Origin: Pseudomonadota bacterium
GTDB taxonomy: Bacteria; Pseudomonadota; Alphaproteobacteria; Reyranellales; Reyranellaceae
DNA length: 64,000 bases
Reading direction: 5' to 3'
Assembly: GCA_018240745.1 (NCBI GenBank)
Contig: JAFEFF010000216.1
Location: forward strand, 52,259 to 116,258
Shown: piece by piece, positions 10,197 through 18,862 of the stretch
Position numbering within the stretch: the first letter of the stretch is position 1
Layout: each line of letters starts with the position of its first letter
Program-made: the position numbers and the translations under genes
Notes under the pieces: generated by a model
The model's database searches: none
What the model was told of the DNA's origin: nothing
Seen by the model: only the letters and a program-made list of their open reading frames with translations

Positions 10197-11177
10197 ATGA
10201 GCGCCGTTCTGGTGACGGGGGGTGCAGGTTATATCGGCAGTCACGTCTGCAAGGCGCTCGCAGACTCGGGCCTGACGCCCGTCTGCTACGACACCCTGGA
10301 GAAGGGCCATCGCTGGGCGGTGCGCTGGGGGCCGCTGGAACACGGCGATATCGGCGATGGCCAGCGCCTCGACGAGGCGTTCGGCCGGCACCGTCCGCGG
10401 GCGATCGTGCATCTCGCCGGCTACATCGAGGTCGGCGAGTCGGTGCGTGAGCCCGAGCGCTACCTTCACAACAATGCGACCAAGACGGCTGCCCTGATCG
10501 ACGCGGCGATGCGCCACGGCGTGGAAGCCTTCGTCTTCTCCAGCACCTGCGCCGTCTACGGGCTGCCGCAGTCGGAGCTGCTGTCGGAATCGCACGCCAT
10601 CGCGCCGATGAGCCCCTACGCCGAGTCCAAGGCACGGGTCGAAACCGCGCTCGGCAAAGCGTCGTCGAGCGGACTGCGCGCGGCGTCGCTCCGCTACTTC
10701 AATGCGGCCGGCGCCGATGCGGGCGGCGAGATCGGCGAGGCGCACCAGCCGGAGACCCATCTGCTGCCGCTCGCCGTCGATGCCGCGCTGGGTCTCGCCC
10801 CGCCGCTCACCCTGCTCGGCACCGACTATCCGACCGCCGACGGCTCGTGCGTGCGCGACTTCATCCATGTCAGCGACCTTGCCGACGCCCATGTGCGGGC
10901 GCTGCACTGGCTGAGGAAACAGCCGGCGTCGGGCCTGCACGAGGCCTTCAATCTCGGCAGCGGCTCGGGCTTCAGCGTGCGCGAGGCGATCGCCGAAACG
11001 GCACGCATCGGCGGCCGCCCCGTGCCCCATCGGGTCGGCCCGCGCCGGCCCGGCGATTCCCCCCGGCTGGTCGGCGACATCGGCAAGTCGCGCCGTGAGC
11101 TCGGCTGGCGACCGACGCGCGATCTCGCAGCCCAGATCGAGGATACGCTGCGCTGGCGCATGAAGATGCCGCGCTGA
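10197..11177 (+). CDS. galE: UDP-glucose 4-epimerase (extended SDR)
   Basis: Interconverts UDP-glucose and UDP-galactose with bound NAD. The 326-residue product has the Rossmann motif GGAGYIG (8-14), the catalytic SST triad segment in FVFSSTCAVYG (about 113-122), YAESK (141-145) and the GalE-specific LRYFNAAGAD and CVRDFIHVSDLADAH stretches. The length matches the family. It starts a cluster of glycan genes, and its 3' end faces the carbamoyltransferase gene 13 bp away. Confidence 0.93.
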   Translation: MSAVLVTGGAGYIGSHVCKALADSGLTPVCYDTLEKGHRWAVRWGPLEHGDIGDGQRLDEAFGRHRPRAIVHLAGYIEVGESVREPERYLHNNATKTAALIDAAMRHGVEAFVFSSTCAVYGLPQSELLSESHAIAPMSPYAESKARVETALGKASSSGLRAASLRYFNAAGADAGGEIGEAHQPETHLLPLAVDAALGLAPPLTLLGTDYPTADGSCVRDFIHVSDLADAHVRALHWLRKQPASGLHEAFNLGSGSGFSVREAIAETARIGGRPVPHRVGPRRPGDSPRLVGDIGKSRRELGWRPTRDLAAQIEDTLRWRMKMPR

Positions 11178-11190
11178 ACGCAGAGCCAGA

Positions 11191-12945
11191 TCAACGCTCG
11201 ATGAAGGTGTCACCCAGCACGAGCACGTCCATCCTGGTGCGCAGGAAGCAGTCGATCGCTTCCTCGGGCTTGCACACCACCGGTTCGTTCTCGTTGAAGC
11301 TGGTGTTGAGCACGATCGGCACCCCGGTGATCTCGCCGAACGTCTCGATCAGCCGCGCGTATCGCGGGTTGCCGGCCCAGGTCACGGTCTGCAGCCGGCC
11401 CGAGCCGTCGACATGGGTGACCGCCGGGATCTCCTTGCGCTTGTCGGCCTTGATCTTGAAGACCTGCATCATGAAGGGCACGTCGTCGTCGGTCTCGAAC
11501 CAGTCCTTCACCGCCTCGCGCAGGATCGACGGCGCGAACGGCCGGAACGATTCGCGGCGTTTGATCTTGAGATTGAGAATGTCCTTCATGTCGGCGCGCC
11601 GGGGATCGCCCAGGATCGAGCGATTGCCGAGCGCGCGCGGGCCCCATTCGAGACGGCCCTGGAACCAGCCGATCACCTTGCCTTCGGCGATCGCCGCGGC
11701 CGTGCGCCGGCAGAGCGTCGCCTCGTCGGCGATGCGCATCATCTTGCAGCCGGCCGCCTCGAAGTCGTCGCGGCGCCTGGCGACCGCCACGGCGATCTGC
11801 TCCGGCGTCGCCGACGGCCCCCAGTAGGCATGGTCCATCACGAAATGGCGCCTGGCCTTGTCGCCCTCGACCTTGTGCCAGGTGGCGAAGGCCGCGCCGA
11901 TCGCACCGCCGGCGTCGCCGCCGGCGGACTGGACGTAGACGTGCTTGAACGGGGAGCGCTCGAGGATCTTGCCGTTGGCGACCGAGTTGTAGGCGCAGCC
12001 GCCGGCGATCACGACCGAATCGGTGCGGTAGCGCTTGTGCAGGGCCGTCAGCAGATTGAAGAAGGCGTTCTCGTAGGTGACCTGCGCCGAGCGCGCGATA
12101 TTGCGGTGATGGTCCTCGAGCGGCGCCGACGGATCGCGTGCGGGGCCGAGCAGTGCGGGGAGCGCATCGCTCCACAGCCGGCCGCCCGACGGGATGCCTT
12201 CCTTCACCGAGTAGTTCGCACCCTCACCCGAGGCGTGGCGGAAGTAGCGCAGGTTCAGCGCGAAGGTGCCGTCGTCCTTGAGCCGCACGATCTCCTTCAT
12301 CTGGTCGACCAGGGTCGGCTGGCCGTAGGGCGCCAGGCCCATGACCTTGTATTCGTCGCCGTAGTGCGGGAAGCCGATGAACTGGGTCATCGCCTCGTAG
12401 AACACGCCGAGCGAATGGGGGAAGTAGACACGGCCGTCGACCGTCAGCCTGCCACCCTGGCCCAGGCCCCACGCCGCCGAGGAGAAGTCGCCGAAGCCAT
12501 CCACCGACACGGCGACCGCCTTGTCGAACGGCGACACCAGGAAGGCCGAGGCGAGATGGCAGAGGTGATGCTCGACGGCATGCACTTCGCCGGTGAATTT
12601 CTGGTCCGGCAGCGTACGCTGCAGGTTGCCGGCGACGTCGGCGCGCTCGCCGCGATGGCGAAGGCGCTGCAGCACGTAGGACGGCCGCACGCCCGACTTC
12701 AGCACGTAGGCGAACTTGCGCCAGCGGTTGGCGGCGTTGTCGCTGTTGACCGCGACGTGGCCGATATCGGTCAGCGAGATGCCGGCTTCGTCGAGGCAAT
12801 AGCGGATCGATTCGCTGGGAAAGCCGCCCCAGTGCTTGATCCGTCGGAAGCGCTCCTCCTCGACCGCGGCGACGAGGTCGCCGTCCTTCACCAGGCAGGC
12901 AGCGGCATCGGCATGATAGGCATTCAGTCCCAGGACGTAGGTCAT
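11191..12945 (-). CDS. Carbamoyltransferase, NodU/CmcH family
   Basis: Members of this family transfer carbamoyl from carbamoyl phosphate, via carbamoyl-adenylate, to hydroxyl groups of sugars or antibiotics. The 584-residue product starts MTYVLGLNAYHADAAACLVK (N-terminal Kae1-like half), has the metal-site motif HHLCHLASAF, then IAGGCAYNSVANGKI and the C-terminal signature RLEWGPRALGNRSILGDPR. Its start overlaps the glycosyltransferase stop by 4 bp, so the two are co-translated. A natural reading is O-carbamoylation of a surface glycan; the acceptor is unknown. Confidence 0.9.
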   Translation of the reverse strand: MTYVLGLNAYHADAAACLVKDGDLVAAVEEERFRRIKHWGGFPSESIRYCLDEAGISLTDIGHVAVNSDNAANRWRKFAYVLKSGVRPSYVLQRLRHRGERADVAGNLQRTLPDQKFTGEVHAVEHHLCHLASAFLVSPFDKAVAVSVDGFGDFSSAAWGLGQGGRLTVDGRVYFPHSLGVFYEAMTQFIGFPHYGDEYKVMGLAPYGQPTLVDQMKEIVRLKDDGTFALNLRYFRHASGEGANYSVKEGIPSGGRLWSDALPALLGPARDPSAPLEDHHRNIARSAQVTYENAFFNLLTALHKRYRTDSVVIAGGCAYNSVANGKILERSPFKHVYVQSAGGDAGGAIGAAFATWHKVEGDKARRHFVMDHAYWGPSATPEQIAVAVARRRDDFEAAGCKMMRIADEATLCRRTAAAIAEGKVIGWFQGRLEWGPRALGNRSILGDPRRADMKDILNLKIKRRESFRPFAPSILREAVKDWFETDDDVPFMMQVFKIKADKRKEIPAVTHVDGSGRLQTVTWAGNPRYARLIETFGEITGVPIVLNTSFNENEPVVCKPEEAIDCFLRTRMDVLVLGDTFIER

Positions 12946-13721
12946 TTGGCGAGCCGTCCGAGGTCGCGGCGCAGGAGATGCATGCAGAGGATCATGTCGG
13001 CCGTTATGCGTTGAGCGGTGTAGAAGAGACCGGCGGTGCCGTCGAATATCAGACCTTTCACGAAAAGACAGTGAACGGCGACGGCGATCGGGCCCAGCAC
13101 GCGCGTGCAGCGCAGCCGATCGGCCCAGCTCAGCTCCGACCAAGGCCGCGAAGCGAGCTTTTCGGCTTCGGCGACCTGGTAGCGGGACTGGCTTTGCAGC
13201 CAGCGCTCGAGGCTCTTGCGATCATCGTGCAGCAGGCGGTTCTGCAGTGGGATCACCTGCCCGTGGATGCGCAGCTTCTCGGTGTGACCGTCCTGTGCGA
13301 AGGATTCTCGGCCGCGGCGGAATAGGACCGGCAGCGAAGGATAGAGCGACGCCCGAAGCGGCCTTCCGTCCATGCAGTAGGTGAAGGCGATCTGGTAGGC
13401 TGCCGTAGCAGCATCCGGTTTCAGGGCAGCGATCTCGTCGCGAAGCGCCGGTTCCAGCATGTAGTCGGCGTCAAGACGCAGAATCCAGGAACTCGTCACG
13501 CCGGTTTCGGCCGTGGCGAAGCGCCATTGCCGGGCGTGGGTGTCGAACGGCCGCTTCACGACACGGGCATTGGGAAAGCGGGCGACGATCGCCAGCGTGT
13601 CGTCGGTCGAGCCGCTGTCGACCACCACGACCTCACGTGCCCAGGCGAGACGTTCGAGCGACCGGCCGATGTTGGCCGATTCGTTATAGGTCAGGATGAC
13701 GGGGGTGATGTCGGCCAGCAC
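12942..13721 (-). CDS. Glycosyltransferase family 2 (WaaE/KdtX-like)
   Basis: The 259-residue product starts MLADITPVILTYNESANIGR and has a GT-A fold with VVVVDSGSTDDTLAI (about 35-49) and the metal-binding LRLDADYML (about 82-90). A predicted amphipathic or membrane-associated C-terminus follows. The combination of PVILTYNE and DSGSTD is characteristic of the WaaE/KdtX group that adds glucose to the LPS core, but sugar specificity cannot be read from sequence. The gene overlaps the carbamoyltransferase by 4 bp and is divergent from the GME-like gene. Confidence 0.88.
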   Translation of the reverse strand: MLADITPVILTYNESANIGRSLERLAWAREVVVVDSGSTDDTLAIVARFPNARVVKRPFDTHARQWRFATAETGVTSSWILRLDADYMLEPALRDEIAALKPDAATAAYQIAFTYCMDGRPLRASLYPSLPVLFRRGRESFAQDGHTEKLRIHGQVIPLQNRLLHDDRKSLERWLQSQSRYQVAEAEKLASRPWSELSWADRLRCTRVLGPIAVAVHCLFVKGLIFDGTAGLFYTAQRITADMILCMHLLRRDLGRLAK

Positions 13722-13909
13722 GGCACTGAAATCGGAGGATCGCGGCTTCGGGGTTGCTATAGGGGAACTTTCCGGCCGAAACCATTACTTTCATCAAAAT
13801 TGCAATATTGTGCGTGACAAAACCGCCCCGATGGGTTGACGCTCGGCCGCCGAGCGCGCAAACGAGCGCCCCGGACCTTATAAGTCATAAATCAAAGGCT
13901 TGAGGACAC
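13722..13909. promoter_or_regulatory. Divergent promoter region of the glycan cluster
   Basis: 188 bp between the glycosyltransferase and the GME-like gene. It is clearly more AT-rich than its surroundings (13780-13820 and 13876-13895) and includes a 6-bp hairpin GCTCGG-CCG-CCGAGC at 13841-13855. No complete -35/-10 pair could be assigned with confidence. Confidence 0.5.
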
Positions 13910-14935
13910 ATGTCTAAGGATGATCTCGTCGTCGTGACGGGCGCCGGTGGCTTCATCGGCGGCCATCTGGTCAAAGTTCTGCAGAAGCGCGGCCACACCA
14001 AGATCCGCGCCGTGGACGTGAAGCCGCTGAACGAGTGGTACCAGAAGCACCCGGGCGTCGAGAATCAGGTCGGCGATCTTTCCCTGCTCGAGCCCTGCCG
14101 TGCCGCGGCCAAGGACGCCAGGCAGATCTACAATCTCGCCGCCGACATGGGCGGCATGGGCTTCATCGAGACCCACAAGGCCGAGTGCATGCTGTCGGTG
14201 CTGATCAGCACCCACATGTTGGTCGCCGCCAAGGAGGCTGGCACCGAGCGGTTCTTCTATTCGTCGTCGGCCTGCGTCTACAACGGCGACAAGCAGACCG
14301 ACGCCAACGTCACCGCGCTCAAGGAAGAGGACGCCTACCCCGCCCTCCCCGAGGACGGTTACGGCTGGGAGAAGCTGTTCAGCGAGCGCATGGCCCGTCA
14401 CTACCGCGAGGATTACGGCATCGCCACCCGCGTCGCCCGCTACCACAACGTCTACGGCCCGGAAGGCACCTATGACGGCGGCCGCGAGAAGGCGCCGGCC
14501 GCGATCTGCCGCAAGGTCATCGCCGCCAAGCTCTCGGGCAAGCACGACATCGAGATCTGGGGCGACGGCGAGCAGACCCGTTCGTTCATGTACATCGACG
14601 ACTGCACCGAGGGCACGATCAAGCTCGCCAACAGCGACATCATCGAGCCGCTGAACATCGGCTCGGACGAGCTGGTCAGCATCAACCGGCTGGTCGACAT
14701 CGTCGAGAAGATCGCCGGCGTGAAGCTCAAGCGCTCCTACAAGCTCGATGCGCCCAAGGGCGTGCGCGGCCGCAACAGCGACAACACGCTGATCAAGAAG
14801 CTGATGGGCTGGGCCCCGTCCATCCGTCTCGAGGACGGCATGGAGAAGACCTACAAGTGGATCTACGACGAGATGACTTCCGGCAAGGCATCGGTGGTCA
14901 ATGCCCTGCCCAAGCAGGCGCTCGCCGCCCAGTAA
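13910..14935 (+). CDS. GDP-mannose 3,5-epimerase-like extended SDR (plant GME type)
   Basis: The 341-residue product has the NAD motif GAGGFIGGHL (11-20), YNLAADMGGMGFIE (74-87), SSAC with Cys122, YGWEK (151-155), GREKAPAA with Lys194, and GVRGRNSDN (284-292). These match the catalytic Cys, Tyr, Lys and Arg segments of plant GDP-mannose 3,5-epimerase, which makes GDP-L-galactose and GDP-L-gulose. The ribosome-binding site GAGG lies 4 nt before the ATG. It sits beside UDP-xylose synthase and glycan genes, so a sugar-nucleotide role in surface polysaccharide is likely. Substrate is inferred from motif identity only. Confidence 0.85.
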   Translation: MSKDDLVVVTGAGGFIGGHLVKVLQKRGHTKIRAVDVKPLNEWYQKHPGVENQVGDLSLLEPCRAAAKDARQIYNLAADMGGMGFIETHKAECMLSVLISTHMLVAAKEAGTERFFYSSSACVYNGDKQTDANVTALKEEDAYPALPEDGYGWEKLFSERMARHYREDYGIATRVARYHNVYGPEGTYDGGREKAPAAICRKVIAAKLSGKHDIEIWGDGEQTRSFMYIDDCTEGTIKLANSDIIEPLNIGSDELVSINRLVDIVEKIAGVKLKRSYKLDAPKGVRGRNSDNTLIKKLMGWAPSIRLEDGMEKTYKWIYDEMTSGKASVVNALPKQALAAQ

Positions 14936-14958
14936 GGCACGAACAGCGAGAGAACGAC

Positions 14959-14982
14959 AAAGGGGCCCGGACGGGCCCCTTT
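14959..14982 (+). terminator. Rho-independent terminator after the GME-like gene
   Basis: A perfect 10-bp stem AAAGGGGCCC / GGGCCCCTTT with a 4-nt GGAC loop is followed by TTTCCTTTT. It lies 24 bp after the GME-like stop and just before the converging UDP-glucuronate decarboxylase stop. The T-rich tail is on the plus strand only. Confidence 0.85.
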
Positions 14983-14987
14983 CCTTT

Positions 14988-15962
14988 TCAGCGACCGATG
15001 CCGCGGACGCCCGTGTTGCTCTTCAGCAGGGCGTCGAAGTACTCGATCGTCTTCCTGAGGCCGGTATCGAGGTCGACCTTCGGCTCCCACTTGAGTTCCT
15101 TGCGCGCCAGCGTGATGTCCGGGCAGCGTTGCAGCGGATCGTCGACCGGCAGCGGCCGCGTATGAACGATCTTCGACTTGCCGTTGACGATCTTGACGAT
15201 CCGCGAGGCCAGCTCCTTCACCGGGATCTCCACCGGATTGCCGATGTTGACCGGGCCGGTGAACTCGTCGGGCGTGTGATCCATCAGACGCAGCCAGCCG
15301 TCGAGCTGATCGTCGACGTAGCAGAAGGCCCGCGTCTGCATGCCGTCGCCGTACAGCGTGATGTCCTCGCCCTTCAGCGCCTGGACGACGAAGTTCGACA
15401 CCACGCGGCCGTCGTTGGGATGCATGCGGGGTCCGTAGGTATTGAAGATGCGCGCCACCTTGATGCGCAGCTTGTGCTGGCGGTGATAGTCGAAGAACAG
15501 CGTCTCGGCGCAGCGCTTGCCCTCGTCGTAGCAGGCGCGCGGCCCCAGCGGATTGACGTTGCCGCGATAGCCTTCGACCTGCGGGTGCACGGTCGGGTCG
15601 CCGTAGACCTCGCTGGTCGAGGACTGGAAGACCTTCGCCCGCACCCGCTTGGCCAGCCCCAGCATGTTGATGGCGCCATGGACCGAGGTCTTGGTCGTCT
15701 GCACCGGATCGTGCTGGTAGTGGATCGGCGATGCCGGGCAGGCGAGGTTGTAGATCTCGTCGACCTCGACATAGAGCGGGAAGGTCACGTCGTGCCGCAT
15801 CAGCTCGAAATGCGGATGGCCGAGGCAGGGCGCGATGTTGTCCTTGTTGCCGGTGAAGTAGTTGTCGACGCACAGCACGTCGTGGCCCGCCGCCAGCAGG
15901 CGCTCGCAGAGATGCGAGCCCAGGAAGCCGGCGCCGCCGGTCACCAGAATACGCTTACCCAT
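14988..15962 (-). CDS. UDP-glucuronic acid decarboxylase (UDP-xylose synthase)
   Basis: Oxidises and decarboxylates UDP-glucuronate to UDP-xylose on tightly bound NAD. The 324-residue product starts MGKRILVTGGAGFLGSHLCE, has the family-specific NLACPASPIHYQHDPVQTTK (72-91), SSTSEVYGDP (114-123), the catalytic YDEGKR (145-150) and VARIFNTYGPRMHPNDGRV. The length is that of soluble single-domain UXS enzymes. It converges on the GME-like gene and is divergent from the acyl-CoA ligase at 16034. Confidence 0.95.
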   Translation of the reverse strand: MGKRILVTGGAGFLGSHLCERLLAAGHDVLCVDNYFTGNKDNIAPCLGHPHFELMRHDVTFPLYVEVDEIYNLACPASPIHYQHDPVQTTKTSVHGAINMLGLAKRVRAKVFQSSTSEVYGDPTVHPQVEGYRGNVNPLGPRACYDEGKRCAETLFFDYHRQHKLRIKVARIFNTYGPRMHPNDGRVVSNFVVQALKGEDITLYGDGMQTRAFCYVDDQLDGWLRLMDHTPDEFTGPVNIGNPVEIPVKELASRIVKIVNGKSKIVHTRPLPVDDPLQRCPDITLARKELKWEPKVDLDTGLRKTIEYFDALLKSNTGVRGIGR

Positions 15963-16033
15963 GTCGCCTCTTGTATTTTCCGTGCTTCGAGGCCGACACT
16001 ACACGCCAAACAGACCAGGGGAAACACACCCGG

Positions 16034-17590
16034 ATGGCCATCGAGATCGCGGGCCTTGCAGATATCGTGCGCATCCACGGCCGGCGGCAGCCCGACGTCG
16101 CGGCGCTCGTCCATGACGGCCGCATCACGACCTATGGTGAGCTCGATCGGGCGGCGAGTCGGATCGCCAACGCGCTGATCGCCGAAGGGGTCAGACCGCA
16201 GACGCGGGTCGCGCATCTCGACAAGTCGACCGACCGGTTCTTCGAGCTGCTGTTCGGGGTCGCCAAGGCGAACGCGGTGATGGTTTCGGTCAACTGGCGG
16301 CTCGCGCCGCCCGAGGTGGCGCACATCGTCAACGACGCCGAGGCCGAGATCCTGGTCGTCGGCGAAGAGTACTTCCCGATGATCGAGAAGATCCGTGGCG
16401 AGCTCAAGACCGTCCGCAAGATCGTGGCGTTCGGCCGGCACCCCGAAGCCGAGTCGTTCACGACCTGGCGCGACCGCCAGCCGGCGGCCGATCCCAACCT
16501 GCCGACCAGGCCCACGGACACCGCCGTGCAATTCTACACCAGCGGCACGACGGGGTTGCCCAAGGGCGCCGAGCTGATCAACCGCAATTTCTCCTCGATG
16601 ATGCCGCTCTGGACGAAGGAATGGCTGCTCGGACCGGGTGTGCCGAATCTCGTCTGCCTGCCGATGTTCCATATCGGCGGCGCCGGCTGGGGCATCGCCG
16701 GGCTGTTCGCGGGCGCCACCAACCACGTGGTGCGCGAGTTCGTGCCGGCCGAGATCCTCGCGACCATCCAGCGCGAGCGCCTGCAGGTCATGCTGCTGGT
16801 GCCGGCGATGATCCTGTTCCTCGTGCAGGCGCCGCAGATCCGAGAAACCGATCTCTCGAGCCTGCGCCTGATCGTCTATGGCGCCTCGCCGATCCCCGCG
16901 GAACTGTTGAAGCAGGCGATGAAGATCTTCCCGTGCGGCTTCCAGCAGGTCTACGGCCTGACCGAGACGACCGGTGCGATCACCGTGTTGCCGGCGCGGG
17001 ACCACGATCCCGGCGACGCCAGGAAGCTCCTGTCCTGCGGCTACGCCCAGAAGGGCGTCGAGCTGCGCATCGTCGGCGATGATGGCAAGGACCTGCCGGC
17101 GGGTCGGGTCGGCGAGATCGCCGTGCGCTCGGCCCAGGTGATGGGCGGTTACTGGAAGCTGCCCGAGGCGACGGCGCGCGCGGTCCAGGGCGACTGGTTC
17201 TTCACCGGCGATGCGGGCTACCTCGACGACAAGGGCTACCTCTACATCTACGATCGTGTGAAGGACATGATCGTCTCCGGCGGCGAGAACATCTATCCCG
17301 CCGAGGTCGAGAGCGCGCTGTTCGGCCATCCGTCGGTCGCCGACGTCGCGGTGATCGGCGTGCCGGACGAGCGCTGGGGTGAGGCGGTCAAGGCGGTGGT
17401 GGTGAAGAAGGCCGGTGCCGACGTGACGCCCGCCGAGCTGATCAACTGGGCGCGCGAGCGCATCGCCGGCTACAAGCTGCCCAAGTCGGTCGACTTCATC
17501 GATACCCTGCCGCGCAACCCGACCGGCAAGATCCTGAAGCGCGAGCTGCGCAAGGCCTACTGGGGCGAGCGCGACCGCCAGGTGAACTAG
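16034..17590 (+). CDS. Acyl-CoA synthetase (AMP-forming, FadD-like)
   Basis: Activates a carboxylic acid to its CoA ester through an acyl-adenylate. The 518-residue product has the P-loop QFYTSGTTGLPKGAE (166-180), QVYGLTETTGAI, the hinge YDRVKDMIVSGGENIYPAEV and the catalytic Lys in NPTGKILKRELR. The start at 16034 is chosen because AGGGGAAA lies upstream and it gives the family N-terminus; an in-frame start at 15971 would add 21 poorly conserved residues. Chain-length or ring specificity is not evident. Confidence 0.92.
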   Translation: MAIEIAGLADIVRIHGRRQPDVAALVHDGRITTYGELDRAASRIANALIAEGVRPQTRVAHLDKSTDRFFELLFGVAKANAVMVSVNWRLAPPEVAHIVNDAEAEILVVGEEYFPMIEKIRGELKTVRKIVAFGRHPEAESFTTWRDRQPAADPNLPTRPTDTAVQFYTSGTTGLPKGAELINRNFSSMMPLWTKEWLLGPGVPNLVCLPMFHIGGAGWGIAGLFAGATNHVVREFVPAEILATIQRERLQVMLLVPAMILFLVQAPQIRETDLSSLRLIVYGASPIPAELLKQAMKIFPCGFQQVYGLTETTGAITVLPARDHDPGDARKLLSCGYAQKGVELRIVGDDGKDLPAGRVGEIAVRSAQVMGGYWKLPEATARAVQGDWFFTGDAGYLDDKGYLYIYDRVKDMIVSGGENIYPAEVESALFGHPSVADVAVIGVPDERWGEAVKAVVVKKAGADVTPAELINWARERIAGYKLPKSVDFIDTLPRNPTGKILKRELRKAYWGERDRQVN

Positions 17591-17596
17591 GCAAAA

Positions 17597-17626
17597 GGCC
17601 GGCGGCCCACGAGGAGCCGCCGGGCC
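17597..17626 (+). terminator. GC-rich hairpin between convergent genes
   Basis: GGCC-GGCGGC pairs with GCCGCC-(G)GGCC around a 9-nt loop, directly after the acyl-CoA synthetase stop. There is no U tract, so it is only a candidate terminator or mRNA-end stabiliser. Confidence 0.4.
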
Positions 17627-17651
17627 TCAGATCGACACAGGAGAGGAACGC

Positions 17652-18722
17652 CTAACGATGACCGCCGAAGCTGCGGCTGCCGCCGCCGCTGCGGCCGCCA
17701 GTGTAGCTGCCGCCGCCATAGCTGCGGGTCGACGCGGTTGTCGTGGTGGCGGCGGGGGCGCTGACCTGGCGGGTCTGGCCGCCCCAGTTGCCCCAGTTGC
17801 GCGTGCCGGTGTTGTTGGCGACCGTCGTGCCGCCGGCCGTCGCGCCGGCGCCGATCGAGCCACCACGGTTCCAGCCGCCGTTGTGGTTCCAGCCAGTGTT
17901 GGTGCCGGTGCTGGTTCCAGTGCCGGTACCCACGCCAGTCGAGCCGCCACGGTTCCAGCCGCCATTGTGGTTCCAGCCGGTGTTGGTGCCGGTGCCCGGG
18001 CTGGCGCCAGTGCCGCCGCCGTTGTGGTTCCAGCCGCCATTGTGGTTCCAGCCGGTGTTGGTGCCGGTACCCGGACTGGTGCCAGTGCCGCCGCCGTTGC
18101 GGTTCCAGCCGCCGGTATTGCCATTGTGGTTCCAGCCGTTCGAGGCGGTATCGCCGCCGCGGTTCCAGCCGTTGTGATCGCGGCCGTTGTTCCAGCTGCC
18201 GTTGTTGTGGTCGCGGCCCCAGTCACGGCGATCGGCGTCACGATGGTCCCAGCCGCGGTTGTCTCCACCGCGGTGATCCCAGCCGCGATTGTCCGCGCCG
18301 CGGCGATCCCAATCTGCGTGGCGCCAGCCGTCTCGATCGTTCCAGCCGTCGTGAGCGCGGCCGTCGGTACGGCCCCAGCCTTGGCCGCGATCCCACGCCT
18401 GCTGGCGATCATGGCTCTGCTGGTAGATTTCACGGCCCTGGCGATCGGTCATTCGATCGATCCGCGCGCGCTCCTGCGACGAGACCCAACCATCCGCCTC
18501 GGCGCGACGCTGAGCGCGGTCGATGTTGCGCTCACCCTGCTCAAGCCGGTAGGCCTCGCTGCGGGTGATCTGGCCGCTGCGGATGCCTTGCTCGATCCGG
18601 TTCTGCTGGTAGTCCTGGCGTTGATTGATGTCGTACATCGACTGCGCGTTGGCAGCCCCACTCGCGGCCATGAGGCCGCCCGCCGTCAATACGGCGTACG
18701 GGATGAGGCGAAGTTTAGACAT
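17652..18722 (-). CDS. Secreted WNHNG-repeat low-complexity protein
   Basis: A 356-residue product. Residues 1-26 are a signal peptide ending SGAANAQ. About 27-105 is a charged alpha-helical region (QQNRIEQGIRSGQITRSEAY, resembling small periplasmic helical repeats). About 105-190 is rich in Asp-Arg-Gly-Trp (DNRGWDHR-type units), and about 190-310 consists of GWNHNGG/GTGTNTG repeats. The C-terminus is Gly/Ser/Arg-rich. At DNA level two nearly identical 75-bp units occur at about 17956-18105. Tryptophan every 5-12 residues is striking. The function is unknown; it is probably an envelope or matrix protein. Confidence 0.8.
   Translation of the reverse strand: MSKLRLIPYAVLTAGGLMAASGAANAQSMYDINQRQDYQQNRIEQGIRSGQITRSEAYRLEQGERNIDRAQRRAEADGWVSSQERARIDRMTDRQGREIYQQSHDRQQAWDRGQGWGRTDGRAHDGWNDRDGWRHADWDRRGADNRGWDHRGGDNRGWDHRDADRRDWGRDHNNGSWNNGRDHNGWNRGGDTASNGWNHNGNTGGWNRNGGGTGTSPGTGTNTGWNHNGGWNHNGGGTGASPGTGTNTGWNHNGGWNRGGSTGVGTGTGTSTGTNTGWNHNGGWNRGGSIGAGATAGGTTVANNTGTRNWGNWGGQTRQVSAPAATTTTASTRSYGGGSYTGGRSGGGSRSFGGHR
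17956..18105 (-). repeat. Two 75-bp in-frame tandem repeats
   Basis: The minus-strand units encode GWNHNGG(W/G)N...GTGTNT. The two adjacent copies differ at only a few positions, and degenerate copies extend on both sides (about 17870-18120). In-frame units of 75 bp could expand or contract without a frameshift. Confidence 0.75.
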
Positions 18723-18862
18723 TAGTGTCCTCTGGGCGTGTATCGACGGATACTCCGTCTTGAGACTCGCTACGCCTCACCTCCGCCAAACATCCCTCGA
18801 AAAAAGTCGAATGCAGCGCTAGAACGCTCACGTCCCCAAAAGGTCACAGCCCCGCCCCGCCA

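Noticed and set aside
17870..18120. CRISPR-like regular repeats
   Set aside because: The repeats are in frame, encode WNHNG-type peptides, have no unique spacers, and no cas gene is nearby.
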